DNA from: Steroidobacter agaridevorans
Lineage (GTDB): Bacteria; Pseudomonadota; Gammaproteobacteria; Steroidobacterales; Steroidobacteraceae
DNA: 64,000 nucleotides
Reading direction: 5' to 3'
Assembly (NCBI RefSeq): GCF_009932555.1
Contig: NZ_BLJO01000005.1
Location: 85,140 to 149,139, forward strand
Shown: positions 44,755-53,730 of the stretch, one piece after another
How positions within the stretch are numbered: the stretch's first letter is position 1
How the letters are laid out: each line of letters begins with the position of its first letter
The notes under the pieces: generated by a model
Database searches by the model: none
What the model saw: only the letters and a program-made list of their open reading frames with translations
Told to the model about the DNA's origin: nothing
Translations under genes and position numbers: made by a program

Positions 44755-45999
44755 TTAGGAGCCGCTGGCGGCGCCAGCAGGCTTCGCGGCCGTCTTTTTG
44801 GCTTTCGGCGGCGTCTTCTTGGGCAACGGCTTACCGTCGCGCACCGCTTCGAATTCTTCGGCGAGAAACAGACCTTCTTCCGTGTAGTTCCAGGTTGCAC
44901 CTTGCGGCACCCGGTTCTCCACGCGACGCGCCCGGGCGAGATAGGCATCGACCGTCACGTTCTGGCGCGAAATCGGCATGGCGATGCCACGCGACTGCGC
45001 GATGATTTGATTCAGCAGCTCAACGTCGACAGCCGCGGCATGCTGTTGCAGTTTCTGCGACAACTTGTCGTTGATGCCGGCGGTGAGTAATTCCTCCGCG
45101 CCCTTGGGATGTTCGCGCTCGTCATCCTCGAGCACTGGAAATACCTGCACATACATCGCGTCCTTCTGCCAGCCGAAGACGAACGGCTGGTTGACGACGC
45201 TGACCTTGGTGCCGACCGGGATCTGGTCGTACAGCTGGGCGATGTCTTCCGGATAGAAACGAATGCAGCCGTGGCTCGAGCGCATGCCGACGCCGTAAGG
45301 CTTGTTCGTGCCGTGGATCAGATAGCTCGGCCAGCCGAGTGTCATCTTGAAAGCGCCGAGCGGGTTGTCCGGCCCCGGCGGCACACGCGCCGGCAACGGA
45401 TCGCCGTTTTCCTTGTGCTCCTTGCGCACCGACAGCGGCGGCGTCCAGGTCGGGTTCTTTTGTTTGCTGACGACCTTGGTGCTGCCTTCCGGCGTCTGCC
45501 AGCCGATCTTGCCGATGCCGATGGGATGCGTGATGACGGTGCGCATGCCGTCATCGACTTCGCCCTTCTTCAGCTTGGGCGGCTTCGGAAAATAATAAAC
45601 GCGCAGCTGTGCAAGATTTACAACGAGACCTTCGCGCGGGGCATCGGGCAACACGAACTGAGTCGGCACCACGATCTCGCGACCGACGCCGGGCAGCCAA
45701 GGATCGACGCCCGGATTGGCGCGCAGAATCTCCTCGTAGCCCACGTTGAAGCGCCGTGCGATGTCGGACAGCGTGTCCTCGCCTTGCACGTGAGTGATCT
45801 GGATCTCGCCGACCACTTCGTCGTGCGCAGGATCGAAGCGGAATTGATGGGTCGCGATCGGCGCTTCGATCGGCGGTGGCGCGGGTGGGGGCGGCGGAGG
45901 CGGCGGTTCGGCCGGACGGATGAGTTGGCAACCGGCGGCCACCAGAGCCGCGGCCAACACCACCAGACGGCCCAAGCCGGAACGAATCGACGGGTTCAT
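44755..45999 (-). CDS. Lipoprotein L,D-transpeptidase with LysM domain (ErfK/YbiS family)
   Basis: Periplasmic/outer-membrane enzyme that attaches lipoproteins to peptidoglycan or makes 3-3 cross-links. ATG 45999 gives 414 residues: signal with lipobox AAGC (Cys24), a run of about eight prolines (about 32-39), a LysM domain (VQGEDTLSDIARRFNVGYEEI), and a YkuD domain with catalytic Cys245 in RSSHGCIRFYPED. The C-terminal tail is Lys/Pro/Ala-rich (KKTPPKAKKTAAKPAG). Transcribed in the same direction as htpX. Confidence 0.92.
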   Translation of the reverse strand: MNPSIRSGLGRLVVLAAALVAAGCQLIRPAEPPPPPPPPAPPPIEAPIATHQFRFDPAHDEVVGEIQITHVQGEDTLSDIARRFNVGYEEILRANPGVDPWLPGVGREIVVPTQFVLPDAPREGLVVNLAQLRVYYFPKPPKLKKGEVDDGMRTVITHPIGIGKIGWQTPEGSTKVVSKQKNPTWTPPLSVRKEHKENGDPLPARVPPGPDNPLGAFKMTLGWPSYLIHGTNKPYGVGMRSSHGCIRFYPEDIAQLYDQIPVGTKVSVVNQPFVFGWQKDAMYVQVFPVLEDDEREHPKGAEELLTAGINDKLSQKLQQHAAAVDVELLNQIIAQSRGIAMPISRQNVTVDAYLARARRVENRVPQGATWNYTEEGLFLAEEFEAVRDGKPLPKKTPPKAKKTAAKPAGAASGS

Positions 46000-46069
46000 A
46001 GGGCTACTTATTACCTGATTGAGCCGCGCTTTTCCATTTCTGTCCCCGTTCAGAACCAAGCACGAACCC

Positions 46070-46561
46070 TCATAACAGCGTCGGGCGATCCGGCAATTCG
46101 TTGCGATCCGCGGCTGGAAAATGCCGCGAAATGAGCGCGCCTGCGGCCTGAATGCCAGCGATCATCGCGGAGGCCGCCGAGCCCTGGCTGAACAGCTGCT
46201 CCATGCGATGGCACACGTCGCTCCACTCCTGGGCGCTGATGCGGCCGTTGAAGCCACGATCGGCGACGATCTCGACATCGCGATCGGCCCACAGCACATA
46301 GATCAGCACGCCGTTGTTTAGTTCGGTGTCCCACACGCCCAAGTGGGAAAACGCCTGCAAGGCGCGCTGGCGCGGTGTGATGTCGCTGAACAATTCGGCG
46401 GGATCGAGGCTCGCTTCGAGCGCGATGCGCACTTCACCGCCGTGGGTCTTCTCGGTGTCGGTAATTGCCTTCTCGATCGCGTTCAGCGCGGCCTCATCGA
46501 AGGAGCGCCGCAGACTGCGTCGAGGCATGAAGATGTGTCGGGTGAGTCGGGCGAAATTCAT
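46070..46561 (-). CDS. TPM domain protein (second of a pair)
   Basis: The 163 residues form one TPM (PF04536-type) domain: FDEAALNAIEKAITDTEKTHGGEVRIALE, then GVLIYVLWADRDVEIVADRGF. No signal peptide or membrane helix is obvious, so it is probably cytosolic or membrane-associated through its partner. Some TPM domains have acid-phosphatase activity; the role of this family with LemA is unsettled. ATG 46561 follows the upstream TPM gene by 5 bases. Confidence 0.87.
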   Translation of the reverse strand: MNFARLTRHIFMPRRSLRRSFDEAALNAIEKAITDTEKTHGGEVRIALEASLDPAELFSDITPRQRALQAFSHLGVWDTELNNGVLIYVLWADRDVEIVADRGFNGRISAQEWSDVCHRMEQLFSQGSAASAMIAGIQAAGALISRHFPAADRNELPDRPTLL

Positions 46562-46566
46562 GAGGC

Positions 46567-47511
46567 TTACCACCGTCCCGAAGCACCGCCGCCGCTGAAG
46601 CCGCCACCGCCGCCGCTCCAACCGCCGCCTCCGCCAAAGCCACCGCCTCCGCCGAAGCCGCCGCCCCAGCCGCCACCGCCCCAACCGCCCCAACCGCCGC
46701 GACGATTGCTCCAGCCGCGGCCACCACCGCCGCCCCCGCCGCTGAACAGTGCGAACAGGAAGGCGACCACGGCCGCGATAAAGGAGATGGCCATGACGCT
46801 GGTCAATACCCACATCAACAGACCGGCAAGGCCCGCCGTCGCACCGGCGCCGCCAACCCGGCCGAGCAGGCCTCGCAAGATTCCGCTGCCGACGAAAACA
46901 AACATCAGCAGGATCGGCAGCGCATTCCCGATGCCCTGCGCCTCACCGCGCCCGGAGCGGCGCTCGGGTTCGGGCAGCGCCTCGCCTTCGATCACTGCGA
47001 TGATGCGAGTAATCGCTGCATTGATGCCGCCCGAGAAATCGCCTTCGCGGAAGTGCGGCACGATGACCTGAGAGATGATGCGGCTCGCAATGACGTCCGG
47101 CAGCGCGCCTTCCAGCCCAGTGCCGACTTCGATGCGCACCGCGCGATCGTTCTTCGCGACCAGCAGAATGATGCCGTCATCCGGCTCGGCTCGGCCGACC
47201 TTCCAGGCGTCGGCGACGCGAATGGAATATTGCTCGATCGACTCGGGCTGAGTCGTCGGCACGATGAGCACCGCGATCTGACTGCCCTTCTCTTGCTCGA
47301 AGGCGAGCAGCCTGCTCTTCAGCGCAGCGGTTTCTTCGGGCCGCAGCGTGCCCGTGAGATCCAGCACCGGCGCGTCCCGAGGCGGCGCTGGAACGGGCGG
47401 CTCTTGCGCGAACGCCGTGAGCGCCAGCAGCAGCGTCAGCAACAGCAGCCAGGGAATCGCAGCCCGCGGCGCTGGCAAGCGTCCGCGGGAGTTGGCGAAG
47501 GCGGTCATCAA
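46567..47511 (-). CDS. YgcG-type TPM protein with Gly/Trp-rich tail
   Basis: The 314 residues start with a signal or anchor (IPWLLLLTLLLALTAFAQ, about 19-36), then a periplasmic TPM domain (VLDLTGTLRPEETAALKSRLLAFE, split: VLDLTGTLRPEETAALK, and GIILLVAKNDRAVRIEVGTGLEG), two hydrophobic segments (about 200-255) and a tail of GGWGGG/GFGGGGG repeats with terminal SGGGASGRW. The same architecture is found in YgcG, which commonly sits beside LemA. It lies between lemA and the second TPM gene in one operon. Confidence 0.9.
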   Translation of the reverse strand: MMTAFANSRGRLPAPRAAIPWLLLLTLLLALTAFAQEPPVPAPPRDAPVLDLTGTLRPEETAALKSRLLAFEQEKGSQIAVLIVPTTQPESIEQYSIRVADAWKVGRAEPDDGIILLVAKNDRAVRIEVGTGLEGALPDVIASRIISQVIVPHFREGDFSGGINAAITRIIAVIEGEALPEPERRSGRGEAQGIGNALPILLMFVFVGSGILRGLLGRVGGAGATAGLAGLLMWVLTSVMAISFIAAVVAFLFALFSGGGGGGGRGWSNRRGGWGGWGGGGWGGGFGGGGGFGGGGGWSGGGGGFSGGGASGRW

Positions 47512-47537
47512 GGTATTCGCGCTGGTCTCGAGCCGGT

Positions 47538-48215
47538 TCAGCCGGGCTTCTCAACCTGGGGCTGCGGCGCCGGCTGCGCCGGCGGAGTCTGCTGCTGCGG
47601 CCCCGACTCGGTCCGGCCGAAGTCCACCGCCGGCGGACGCGCGATCTCGCGCTCGTTCTCGACCGAGAAATTCTGCTTCGATTCGTGCCCGAACACCTTC
47701 GCGGTCAGGTTGGTCGGGAACGAGCGCACGGTGACGTTATAAGTCTGCACCGCATCTATGTAACGTTTGCGCGCAACGGCAATCCGATTCTCGGTGCCTT
47801 CCAGCTGCGCCCGCAGATCGTCGAAGCCGGAGATGGATTTCAGCTCCGGGTACCGCTCCACGACCACCATCAGTCGCGACAACGCCTGGCTCAACTCGCC
47901 TTGCGCCGCCTGCCACTGCTGGAACGCCTGCGGATTGTTGATCAGCTCCGGGGTCGCCTGGATCGATGTGGCGCGGGCACGCGCTTCCACGACGCTGTCG
48001 AGAATGTCCTTCTCGGCCTGCACCGCGCCCTTCACCGTGTTCACCAGGTTGGGCACCAGATCGGCGCGGCGCTGATATTGGTTCAGCACTTCCGACCAAG
48101 CCGCAGTCACCTGCTCATCCTGCTGCTGCAACCGGTTGTAACCGCACCCGGTCAACAGCGCGCCGAGCAGTACCAGCAAACCTACGCGCAGAACATGCAT
48201 GACGGAGCCCTTCAT
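47538..48215 (-). CDS. lemA: LemA family lipoprotein
   Basis: The 225 residues have a signal with lipobox LTGC (Cys24), then the LemA helical domain: YNRLQQQDEQVTAAWSEV, YQRRADLVPNLVNTVKG, VVEARARA and YNVTVRSFPTNLTAKVFG. The C-terminal tail is Gln/Pro-rich. LemA proteins are envelope components of unknown mechanism, usually with TPM proteins as here. It is the first gene of the lemA-TPM-TPM group, 26 bases before the first TPM gene. Confidence 0.93.
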   Translation of the reverse strand: MKGSVMHVLRVGLLVLLGALLTGCGYNRLQQQDEQVTAAWSEVLNQYQRRADLVPNLVNTVKGAVQAEKDILDSVVEARARATSIQATPELINNPQAFQQWQAAQGELSQALSRLMVVVERYPELKSISGFDDLRAQLEGTENRIAVARKRYIDAVQTYNVTVRSFPTNLTAKVFGHESKQNFSVENEREIARPPAVDFGRTESGPQQQTPPAQPAPQPQVEKPG

Positions 48216-48442
48216 GATAATCGTCGTTTAGCCAGGGCCGGTCCTGCGCATCCCTGCGCTCCCGGCACTCGGGCATCCTGCCCAGTGTCTCTTGCCGCGC
48301 ACGTCAGCCACGCGCCGCCGGACCCGTCAGCGAAACCGTCCTGGATGGGTCAGAGTTCCGCTGACAGCAGCTGTTAAATTGGGGAAATTCACTCGAACTT
48401 TCAAGCGGTCGCCGGCGAATGCAGCAAAGTCGCCGGCGAGCT

Positions 48443-50500
48443 TCACCAAATGCGGACCCGATCGGCGGGCGCCTTGTACATCTTGTCGCCCGGCTTCACA
48501 GCGAAAGCCGCATGAAACTCCGGCAGATTCGCGACGACGTTATTGGTCCGGTACTCGCTCGGACTGTGGGGATCGGTCAGTAAGCGGCGCCGCAACTCGT
48601 CATCGCGGTACTTGCGCGCCCAGCCCTGGGCCCAGCCGATGAAGAAGCGCTGCTCGCCGGTGTACCCATCGATCACAGGCGCGGGCTTGCCGCGCAACGA
48701 TAACTGCCAGGCGCGATAGGCCATGGCGAGGCCCGCGACATCCGCGATGTTCTCGCCCATGGTGAGATCGCCGTTCACAAACAGGCCGGGCAACGGGCTC
48801 AGGGCGCTGTACTGCGCGCCCAGCTGCTTGGCGCGGGCGGTGAACTCGGCATTGTCCTCGGGCGCCCACCAGTCGTTCAGATTGCCCGCACCGTCGTAAC
48901 GACGGCCCTGATCGTCGAACCCATGACTGATCTCATGTCCGATGACCGCACCGATGGCGCCGTAATTGATGGCGTCGTCGGCGGCGACGTTGAAGAACGG
49001 CGGCTGCAGGATGGCTGCCGGGAACACGATCTCGTTGGTCGGCGGGTTGTAGTAGGCATTGACGGTTTGCGGCGTCATGAACCATTCGGTGCGATCGATC
49101 GGCCCGCCCAGCTTGGCGAGGTTGCGATCGAACACCACCGTCGCGGCGCGCATCTCGTTGCCAACCAGATCGTCGCGGCGAATTTCGAGCTTCGACCAGT
49201 CGCGCCATTGCGACGGGTAACCGATCTTCGTCGTCAGACGCTCCAGCTTCGCGTGCGCTTTTTGTTTGGTGGCCGGCGACATCCAATCCAGTGAATCGAT
49301 TCCTCGGGCGTAAGCACTCAGCAGGTTACCCACCAGCTCATCCATGCGGCGCTTCGCGTCCGGGCTGAAGTGACGGTCCACATACATCTTGCCGACCAGA
49401 TCGCCCATGGCGCCATCGACCGTATCCACCGCCCGCTTCCAGCGCGGCTTCACTTCTTCGATGCCCGACACGGTGCGCTGAGTGAAGTCGAAATGCAGAT
49501 GCGCGATGCTGCCCGGCAGATCGGGCGCATAAGTGCTGAGCAGCTTGTATCGGAAATAGCCGCGCCAATCGGCCACTGGCGTCGTCGCAATCAGCTTGCC
49601 CAGCGCTTCGAAATAGCTCGGCTGCGAGACGACCAGCGCCTGCGTCTTGTCCATGGGAATCTGCGCGCCGGCGAAGAATGAGTTCCAGTCGAAGCCCGGC
49701 ATGAGCTTCGGCAGCGCCGCGATTTCGTAACGGTTGTATGTTTTCTGCGCGTCGCGGTTCTGCACGCGCGTCCAGTGCGACTTCGCCAGCTGCGTCTCCA
49801 TCGCGACGATTTTCTCCGCGATACTCTCGGCTTTCGGCGTGTCCGCGGCGGCGAGCAGATCCTGCACGTAGATCTGATACTTCTCACGAATGCCCTTCAG
49901 CCGCTCGTCGCCGGACAGGTAATAGTCACGATCCGGCATGCCCAGACCGCTCTGCGCGAGGACGCCTGTGTACTGGCTGGAGTTCTTCCGGTCGATGGAA
50001 ACGTAATACGCGAACGGATGCATCACCGAGATGCGCTGGCTGTAGCCGATGTGACGCGCGACGTCCTGCTTGGTCTTCAAGCCGTCGATACGTTTCAGCT
50101 CGGCTGCGAGCGGCGCCAGCCCGCGCGCTTCGATGGTTGTCTCATCGAGATAGCTGGCATACAGATCGCCGACCTTCTGCGCGTCCGAGCCCACCGGCGC
50201 ATTGGCGGCCGCGGCTTCTTCAAGAATGGCCTTGAGATTTTCCTCGGCGCCGTCTTCGAGCAGCGCGAACGCGCCGTAGTTGGAACGATCGGCCGGGATG
50301 GTGGTGTTGGCGAGCCAGTGGCCGTTCACGAATCGATAGAAGTCATCCTGCGGCCGGACGTTCTTATCCAGATTCGAGCTGTAAACGCCGGAGCGCAGCG
50401 TCGAGGTCGATGCAGCTGGGGGCGCGCCGGTCGGCGGGCTCGAACAAGCGGCGAGAACGACGGCGCAACTCAACGCGGCAAGCAACGGTTTGGCGTTCAT
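48443..50500 (-). CDS. pepO: M13 family metallopeptidase (PepO/neprilysin-like lipoprotein)
   Basis: ATG 50500 gives 685 residues with a lipobox signal (LLAALSCAVVLAAC). The N-terminal M13 domain begins DDFYRFVNGHWLANTTIP. The catalytic part has NAYYNPPTNEIVFPAAILQPPFF, HEISHGFDDQGRRYDG (about residue 522) and the third-ligand motif GENIADVAGL, all neprilysin signatures. Likely tethered to a membrane facing the periplasm, or exported, and degrading small peptides. No operon partner is evident. Confidence 0.95.
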   Translation of the reverse strand: MNAKPLLAALSCAVVLAACSSPPTGAPPAASTSTLRSGVYSSNLDKNVRPQDDFYRFVNGHWLANTTIPADRSNYGAFALLEDGAEENLKAILEEAAAANAPVGSDAQKVGDLYASYLDETTIEARGLAPLAAELKRIDGLKTKQDVARHIGYSQRISVMHPFAYYVSIDRKNSSQYTGVLAQSGLGMPDRDYYLSGDERLKGIREKYQIYVQDLLAAADTPKAESIAEKIVAMETQLAKSHWTRVQNRDAQKTYNRYEIAALPKLMPGFDWNSFFAGAQIPMDKTQALVVSQPSYFEALGKLIATTPVADWRGYFRYKLLSTYAPDLPGSIAHLHFDFTQRTVSGIEEVKPRWKRAVDTVDGAMGDLVGKMYVDRHFSPDAKRRMDELVGNLLSAYARGIDSLDWMSPATKQKAHAKLERLTTKIGYPSQWRDWSKLEIRRDDLVGNEMRAATVVFDRNLAKLGGPIDRTEWFMTPQTVNAYYNPPTNEIVFPAAILQPPFFNVAADDAINYGAIGAVIGHEISHGFDDQGRRYDGAGNLNDWWAPEDNAEFTARAKQLGAQYSALSPLPGLFVNGDLTMGENIADVAGLAMAYRAWQLSLRGKPAPVIDGYTGEQRFFIGWAQGWARKYRDDELRRRLLTDPHSPSEYRTNNVVANLPEFHAAFAVKPGDKMYKAPADRVRIW

Positions 50501-50550
50501 GCCCGCGATCATAGCGGGCGCCGTTGCATTGCGGACGGGCTATTGAACAG

Positions 50551-51297
50551 TCAGTGAGGCCGGCCGACTTTCAGATGCAATGGCCAGGTCACTAACTTGG
50601 TCTCGACCGGCGAGCCCCAGCACGGCGCCATCTCGGCCCGCAGAGCGGGCAGCGGATCCTGGCCGGTCGTGCGCTTGTATCGTTGCACGGCGGACCAGGT
50701 GCCGAGATAGCCGATCAAGCTGTCCAGATCCCATTGCAGCTGCAGCTGAAATTGCGGCGTGCCGATCTCCTGGAACGGGAACGGCAGATCGCGATAGGCG
50801 CTCTCTACCCAGCGCCGCTCGGGCGGCCAGTAGCTGCCCACTACATCGCTGTAGAAATGCCGGACGATCGCATCGATCTGCGGCTCGACGTACGCGAGGC
50901 CGTAAGTCCACAAGGCCAGCGCGCCGCCGCTCTTCAGCACACGCTTCACTTCGGGATAGAAACGATCGTGATCGAACCAATGCGCGGCTTGCGCGGCGAC
51001 GACGAGATCGACCGTGCCAGCGCGCAGCGCCGGCTGCTCGGCCAGATTGCCGATGTATGCAACGTGCGGATGCTGTTCGGCGTTCTGCAGCTGGGACACG
51101 CTGCCATCGCTCGCGATCACCAGCTCGAAATGCCCGGCCAGCCCGACTGCCGCCTGTCCGCTGCCCGTGGCGCAATCGAGCGCGACCTTTCTTTGCGGCG
51201 TCAGTGAGGCGAGGTAGTCGAACAGCTCGGCCGGATAGTCGGGACGATATTTCGCGTAAGCATTCGCGTGGCCGGAAAAGTGATCCTTGAAACTCAT
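50551..51297 (-). CDS. Class I SAM-dependent methyltransferase
   Basis: ATG 51297 overlaps the stop of the upstream hydrolase gene (ATGA) and gives 248 residues. The SAM-binding motif I is ALDCATGSGQAAVGLAGHF, followed by VIASDGS, VDLVVAAQAAHWFD and an RVLKSGGALALWTYG post-motif, as in UbiE/Tam-like small-molecule methyltransferases (DUF-type SAM methyltransferase 11). Substrate unknown. It is co-transcribed with an alpha/beta hydrolase. Confidence 0.87.
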   Translation of the reverse strand: MSFKDHFSGHANAYAKYRPDYPAELFDYLASLTPQRKVALDCATGSGQAAVGLAGHFELVIASDGSVSQLQNAEQHPHVAYIGNLAEQPALRAGTVDLVVAAQAAHWFDHDRFYPEVKRVLKSGGALALWTYGLAYVEPQIDAIVRHFYSDVVGSYWPPERRWVESAYRDLPFPFQEIGTPQFQLQLQWDLDSLIGYLGTWSAVQRYKRTTGQDPLPALRAEMAPCWGSPVETKLVTWPLHLKVGRPH

Positions 51298-52157
51298 GGC
51301 AGCTCCGCCAGGAAGCGATCGAGCGCCGCGCGACATTGCGGCTCGTCGAGTTGCGGCACGTGCCCTCTGTTATCAACCGTCACTCGCTGCAGGCGCGGAT
51401 GCTCGCGTTGCATCCGATCGAATACATCCACGGACAATAGATCGGACAGCGCGCCGCGAATCGCCAGCGTCGGCGTGTCGCGCAACGCGTTGAAGGCGAG
51501 CCACATGCCTTGCGCTGCGCCCGGCGGCGGCTGGATCGCTCGGATCGCGTCGCCGATGCGAGGATCGGCTTCGAGCCGCGGCGAGCCCGTTTCGTCTTCG
51601 CTATAGGAGAGTCGCACGAAATCGCGCCACTGCGGTTCGGTGAAATCGGGAAGCGCCACGCCGAAAACATATTTCATCTGCTCGATGGCGTCGCCCCAAC
51701 TTCGCGGCGGCGGGAAGCGCCCCGCGTAACTGCGAATGCGCGCGGCGCCGACGGGATCGACTTCCGGCCCGATGTCGTTGAGCACGACGCCCGCGAAAGT
51801 TTGCGCGCGAACTGCCCCCATGAGCATCGCAACCAAGCCACCGAGCGATGTGCCAATGGCGATGACGCGATCGATGCCCAACTCCCGCAGCAACGACCAC
51901 AGGTCGTCGACGTAAGTCATCGGGTGATAGTTCATCCACATCGAGTCGTACTGCGACTGCCCGCGCCCGCGGAAATCCGGCGTGATGACTCGTCGCCCCG
52001 GCGTGATCCTCAACGCCAGAGCCTCGAAATCACGACAGTTGCGCGTCAGCCCATGCAGGCAAAGCACGGGCACTTTTTTCACGTCGCCCGGATAGTCGCG
52101 GTAGTAAAGCTTCAGGCCGTCGCGGGAACGGTAGGTCTGCTCGGAGTAAATCGGCAT
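51294..52157 (-). CDS. Alpha/beta-fold hydrolase
   Basis: The 287 residues have the fold's oxyanion HGLTRNCRDFEAL, a nucleophile elbow GTSLGGLVAML (Ser), an acid in a later strand (GALSDLLS) and the catalytic His in NRGHVPQLDEP. This matches soluble esterase/lactonase-like hydrolases without a signal peptide. Substrate unknown. Its stop overlaps the methyltransferase start, so the two probably act together. Confidence 0.86.
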   Translation of the reverse strand: MPIYSEQTYRSRDGLKLYYRDYPGDVKKVPVLCLHGLTRNCRDFEALALRITPGRRVITPDFRGRGQSQYDSMWMNYHPMTYVDDLWSLLRELGIDRVIAIGTSLGGLVAMLMGAVRAQTFAGVVLNDIGPEVDPVGAARIRSYAGRFPPPRSWGDAIEQMKYVFGVALPDFTEPQWRDFVRLSYSEDETGSPRLEADPRIGDAIRAIQPPPGAAQGMWLAFNALRDTPTLAIRGALSDLLSVDVFDRMQREHPRLQRVTVDNRGHVPQLDEPQCRAALDRFLAELP

Positions 52158-52189
52158 GCTCGCAGGATAACCCGCGGCAAAATCGAGGC

Positions 52190-52218
52190 AAAAAAAACCC
52201 CGAGCTTGGGGCTCGGGG
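52190..52218 (-). terminator. Intrinsic terminator
   Basis: On the minus strand CCCCGAGC (complement of 52211-52218), loop CCCAA, GCTCGGGG (complement of 52198-52205), then eight T residues. It terminates the transcript of the small gene at 52288-52482 before the hydrolase gene. Confidence 0.9.
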
Positions 52219-52287
52219 CAGAGAAGCGGACTTTCTGAAGGGAAGTAAAGCCCGCTAGGGGATCGAGGAATTTTGGGGGCACCCGCT

Positions 52288-52482
52288 TTAGTGCAACCGG
52301 CTCCACTGCAGAACCTTGATATCCTTGGTGTCGCATTCGAAGTTCTTCGCCAGCACCGTGGCGGCTTCCTTGAGGTCGCCGCGCAGCAAGGTGCGGTTCA
52401 CTTCGACCACGCCGCGGAACTCGCTCATGCCCTTGGGGGCCCGTTCTTGCAGCAGAAAGTGCGTGTAGTACTTGATGCTCAT
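52288..52482 (-). CDS. Small conserved-looking protein of unknown function
   Basis: A 64-residue soluble protein (YYTHFLLQERAPKGMSEFRG, then KNFECDTKDIKVLQWSRLH). No domain recognised. Support for it being real: it is followed by a strong intrinsic terminator, has no rival on the other strand, and uses ordinary codons. No clear ribosome binding site is visible before ATG 52482. It is divergent from greB. Confidence 0.6.
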   Translation of the reverse strand: MSIKYYTHFLLQERAPKGMSEFRGVVEVNRTLLRGDLKEAATVLAKNFECDTKDIKVLQWSRLH

Positions 52483-52594
52483 GGGACGGCAGAGTAAAGA
52501 GCGCGAGGGCCGGCGACCGTGAAGGATCTCTCAGAATTTCGGCCATTTGACGTTATCAGCGACGGCCTTACGAAAGCTTGGCAAACCGGCTCAC

Positions 52595-53107
52595 ATGTCC
52601 CGCTACCGACCGCCTCAACCAAAGGGTTCAAAGTTCATTACTCCTGTCGGTGCACAACGACTAAAGGACGAATTGGACCACCTGTGGCGCGTCTTGCGCC
52701 CGCAAGTCACGCAGGCCGTGCAAGAGGCCGCGGCCCAGGGCGACCGCTCGGAAAATGCCGAATACATCTATGGCAAACGTCAGCTGCGCGAGATCGATCG
52801 CCGTGTACGTTTTCTGCGGCAACGACTCGACGGCATGGTGATCGTCAGCCAGCCCCCGTCGGATTCATCCCGTGTGTTCTTTGGCGCCTGGGTGACGCTC
52901 GAAGACGACAATGGCGTCGAGAGCGAATACCGCATCGTGGGCCCCGACGAGTTCGATGCATCCCAGGGGTACATCAGCATGGACTCGCCATTGGGCCGCG
53001 CGTTGTTGCGCAAAGGTTTGGATGATGAAGTCCGCGTCGAAGTTCCGGGCGGTCTCAAGGCTTATGTAATAACCGCCGTGCGCTACGAGGCGCCATCAGG
53101 CGGATGA
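52595..53107 (+). CDS. greB: Transcription elongation factor GreB
   Basis: Binds the RNA polymerase secondary channel and rescues backtracked complexes. ATG 52595 (MSRYRPPQ) gives 170 residues. The N-terminal coiled coil has QGDRSENAEYIYGKRQLREIDRR, where the acidic DRSE tip is the catalytic end and YIYGKRRLREID distinguishes GreB from GreA. A C-terminal FKBP-like domain follows (VEVPGGLKAYVITAVRYE). An upstream in-frame ATG at 52547 is unlikely by family. Confidence 0.95.
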   Translation: MSRYRPPQPKGSKFITPVGAQRLKDELDHLWRVLRPQVTQAVQEAAAQGDRSENAEYIYGKRQLREIDRRVRFLRQRLDGMVIVSQPPSDSSRVFFGAWVTLEDDNGVESEYRIVGPDEFDASQGYISMDSPLGRALLRKGLDDEVRVEVPGGLKAYVITAVRYEAPSGG

Positions 53108-53136
53108 TTAAACGCCCGTTAACTGGACGATGACGG

Positions 53137-53694
53137 CTATAGCCCGAATAGGGAAAAGAGGCGGCGCACCGGTCCCGCGGCCGCATCCAGATCGCGCTTA
53201 CGACGGGTGTGCATGCGTTTCTGCAGCGTCTCACGGCGTTGACTCAGCCATTGCTCGCGATCCGCGCCAGGGGGCGAATGACGCTTGGCCAACTGCGCGG
53301 CGCGGAACTTACAGAAGTCGCGATACGACTCCAGATCGTGGTGCAGGTCACGACTGACCAGCTCGATCATGATGGCTTGATCGAGCAGCGCCGAAGAGGC
53401 TCCCGGCGCCGGCTCGCCAAAGCAGGCCAGCGCGTTCACCAAGCGCTGCGAATCTTCCTCACTCAGCCGCCACTCCGCGTCGTCCGCCATTTCGAGCAGG
53501 GTGCCGAGGCGCGAGTAACGTTCCTTCACGAAGTCGGCGAGATGCGCTTGCGAGCCTTTCAAATAAACCTCGCGTGCCGAAGCAACGATGCGCTCGATGG
53601 GCTGCGCACGCGCGGCCGACTGGCGCACCTGCGCGACTTCCGCGAGGTGCTGCAGATCGGCGTCGCCGAGATTGAAGCTGATTCTGAATGGCAT
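53137..53694 (-). CDS. YkvA-like (DUF1232-related) protein, divergent
   Basis: The 185 residues resemble gammaproteobacterial YkvA-like proteins at both ends: FRISFNLGDADLQHLAEV, IVASAREVYLKGSQAHLADF, RLVNALACFGEP and LLDQAIMIELVSRDLHHDLE with YRDFCKFRAAQ. The characteristic DLIPDxxP membrane motif between them is missing or degenerate (FGEPAPGASSALLDQ). No signal peptide. Function unknown. It is convergent with greB. The similarity is from memory of the family pattern and is not certain. Confidence 0.62.
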   Translation of the reverse strand: MPFRISFNLGDADLQHLAEVAQVRQSAARAQPIERIVASAREVYLKGSQAHLADFVKERYSRLGTLLEMADDAEWRLSEEDSQRLVNALACFGEPAPGASSALLDQAIMIELVSRDLHHDLESYRDFCKFRAAQLAKRHSPPGADREQWLSQRRETLQKRMHTRRKRDLDAAAGPVRRLFSLFGL

Positions 53695-53730
53695 GCCGAG
53701 ACTATCCCTAGTCTCGACATGAACGTCAGC

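Noticed and set aside
46494-46727. Ala/Val-rich frame in the Gly-rich tail of the TPM protein
   Set aside because: Alternate reading of the repetitive GGWGGG coding region.
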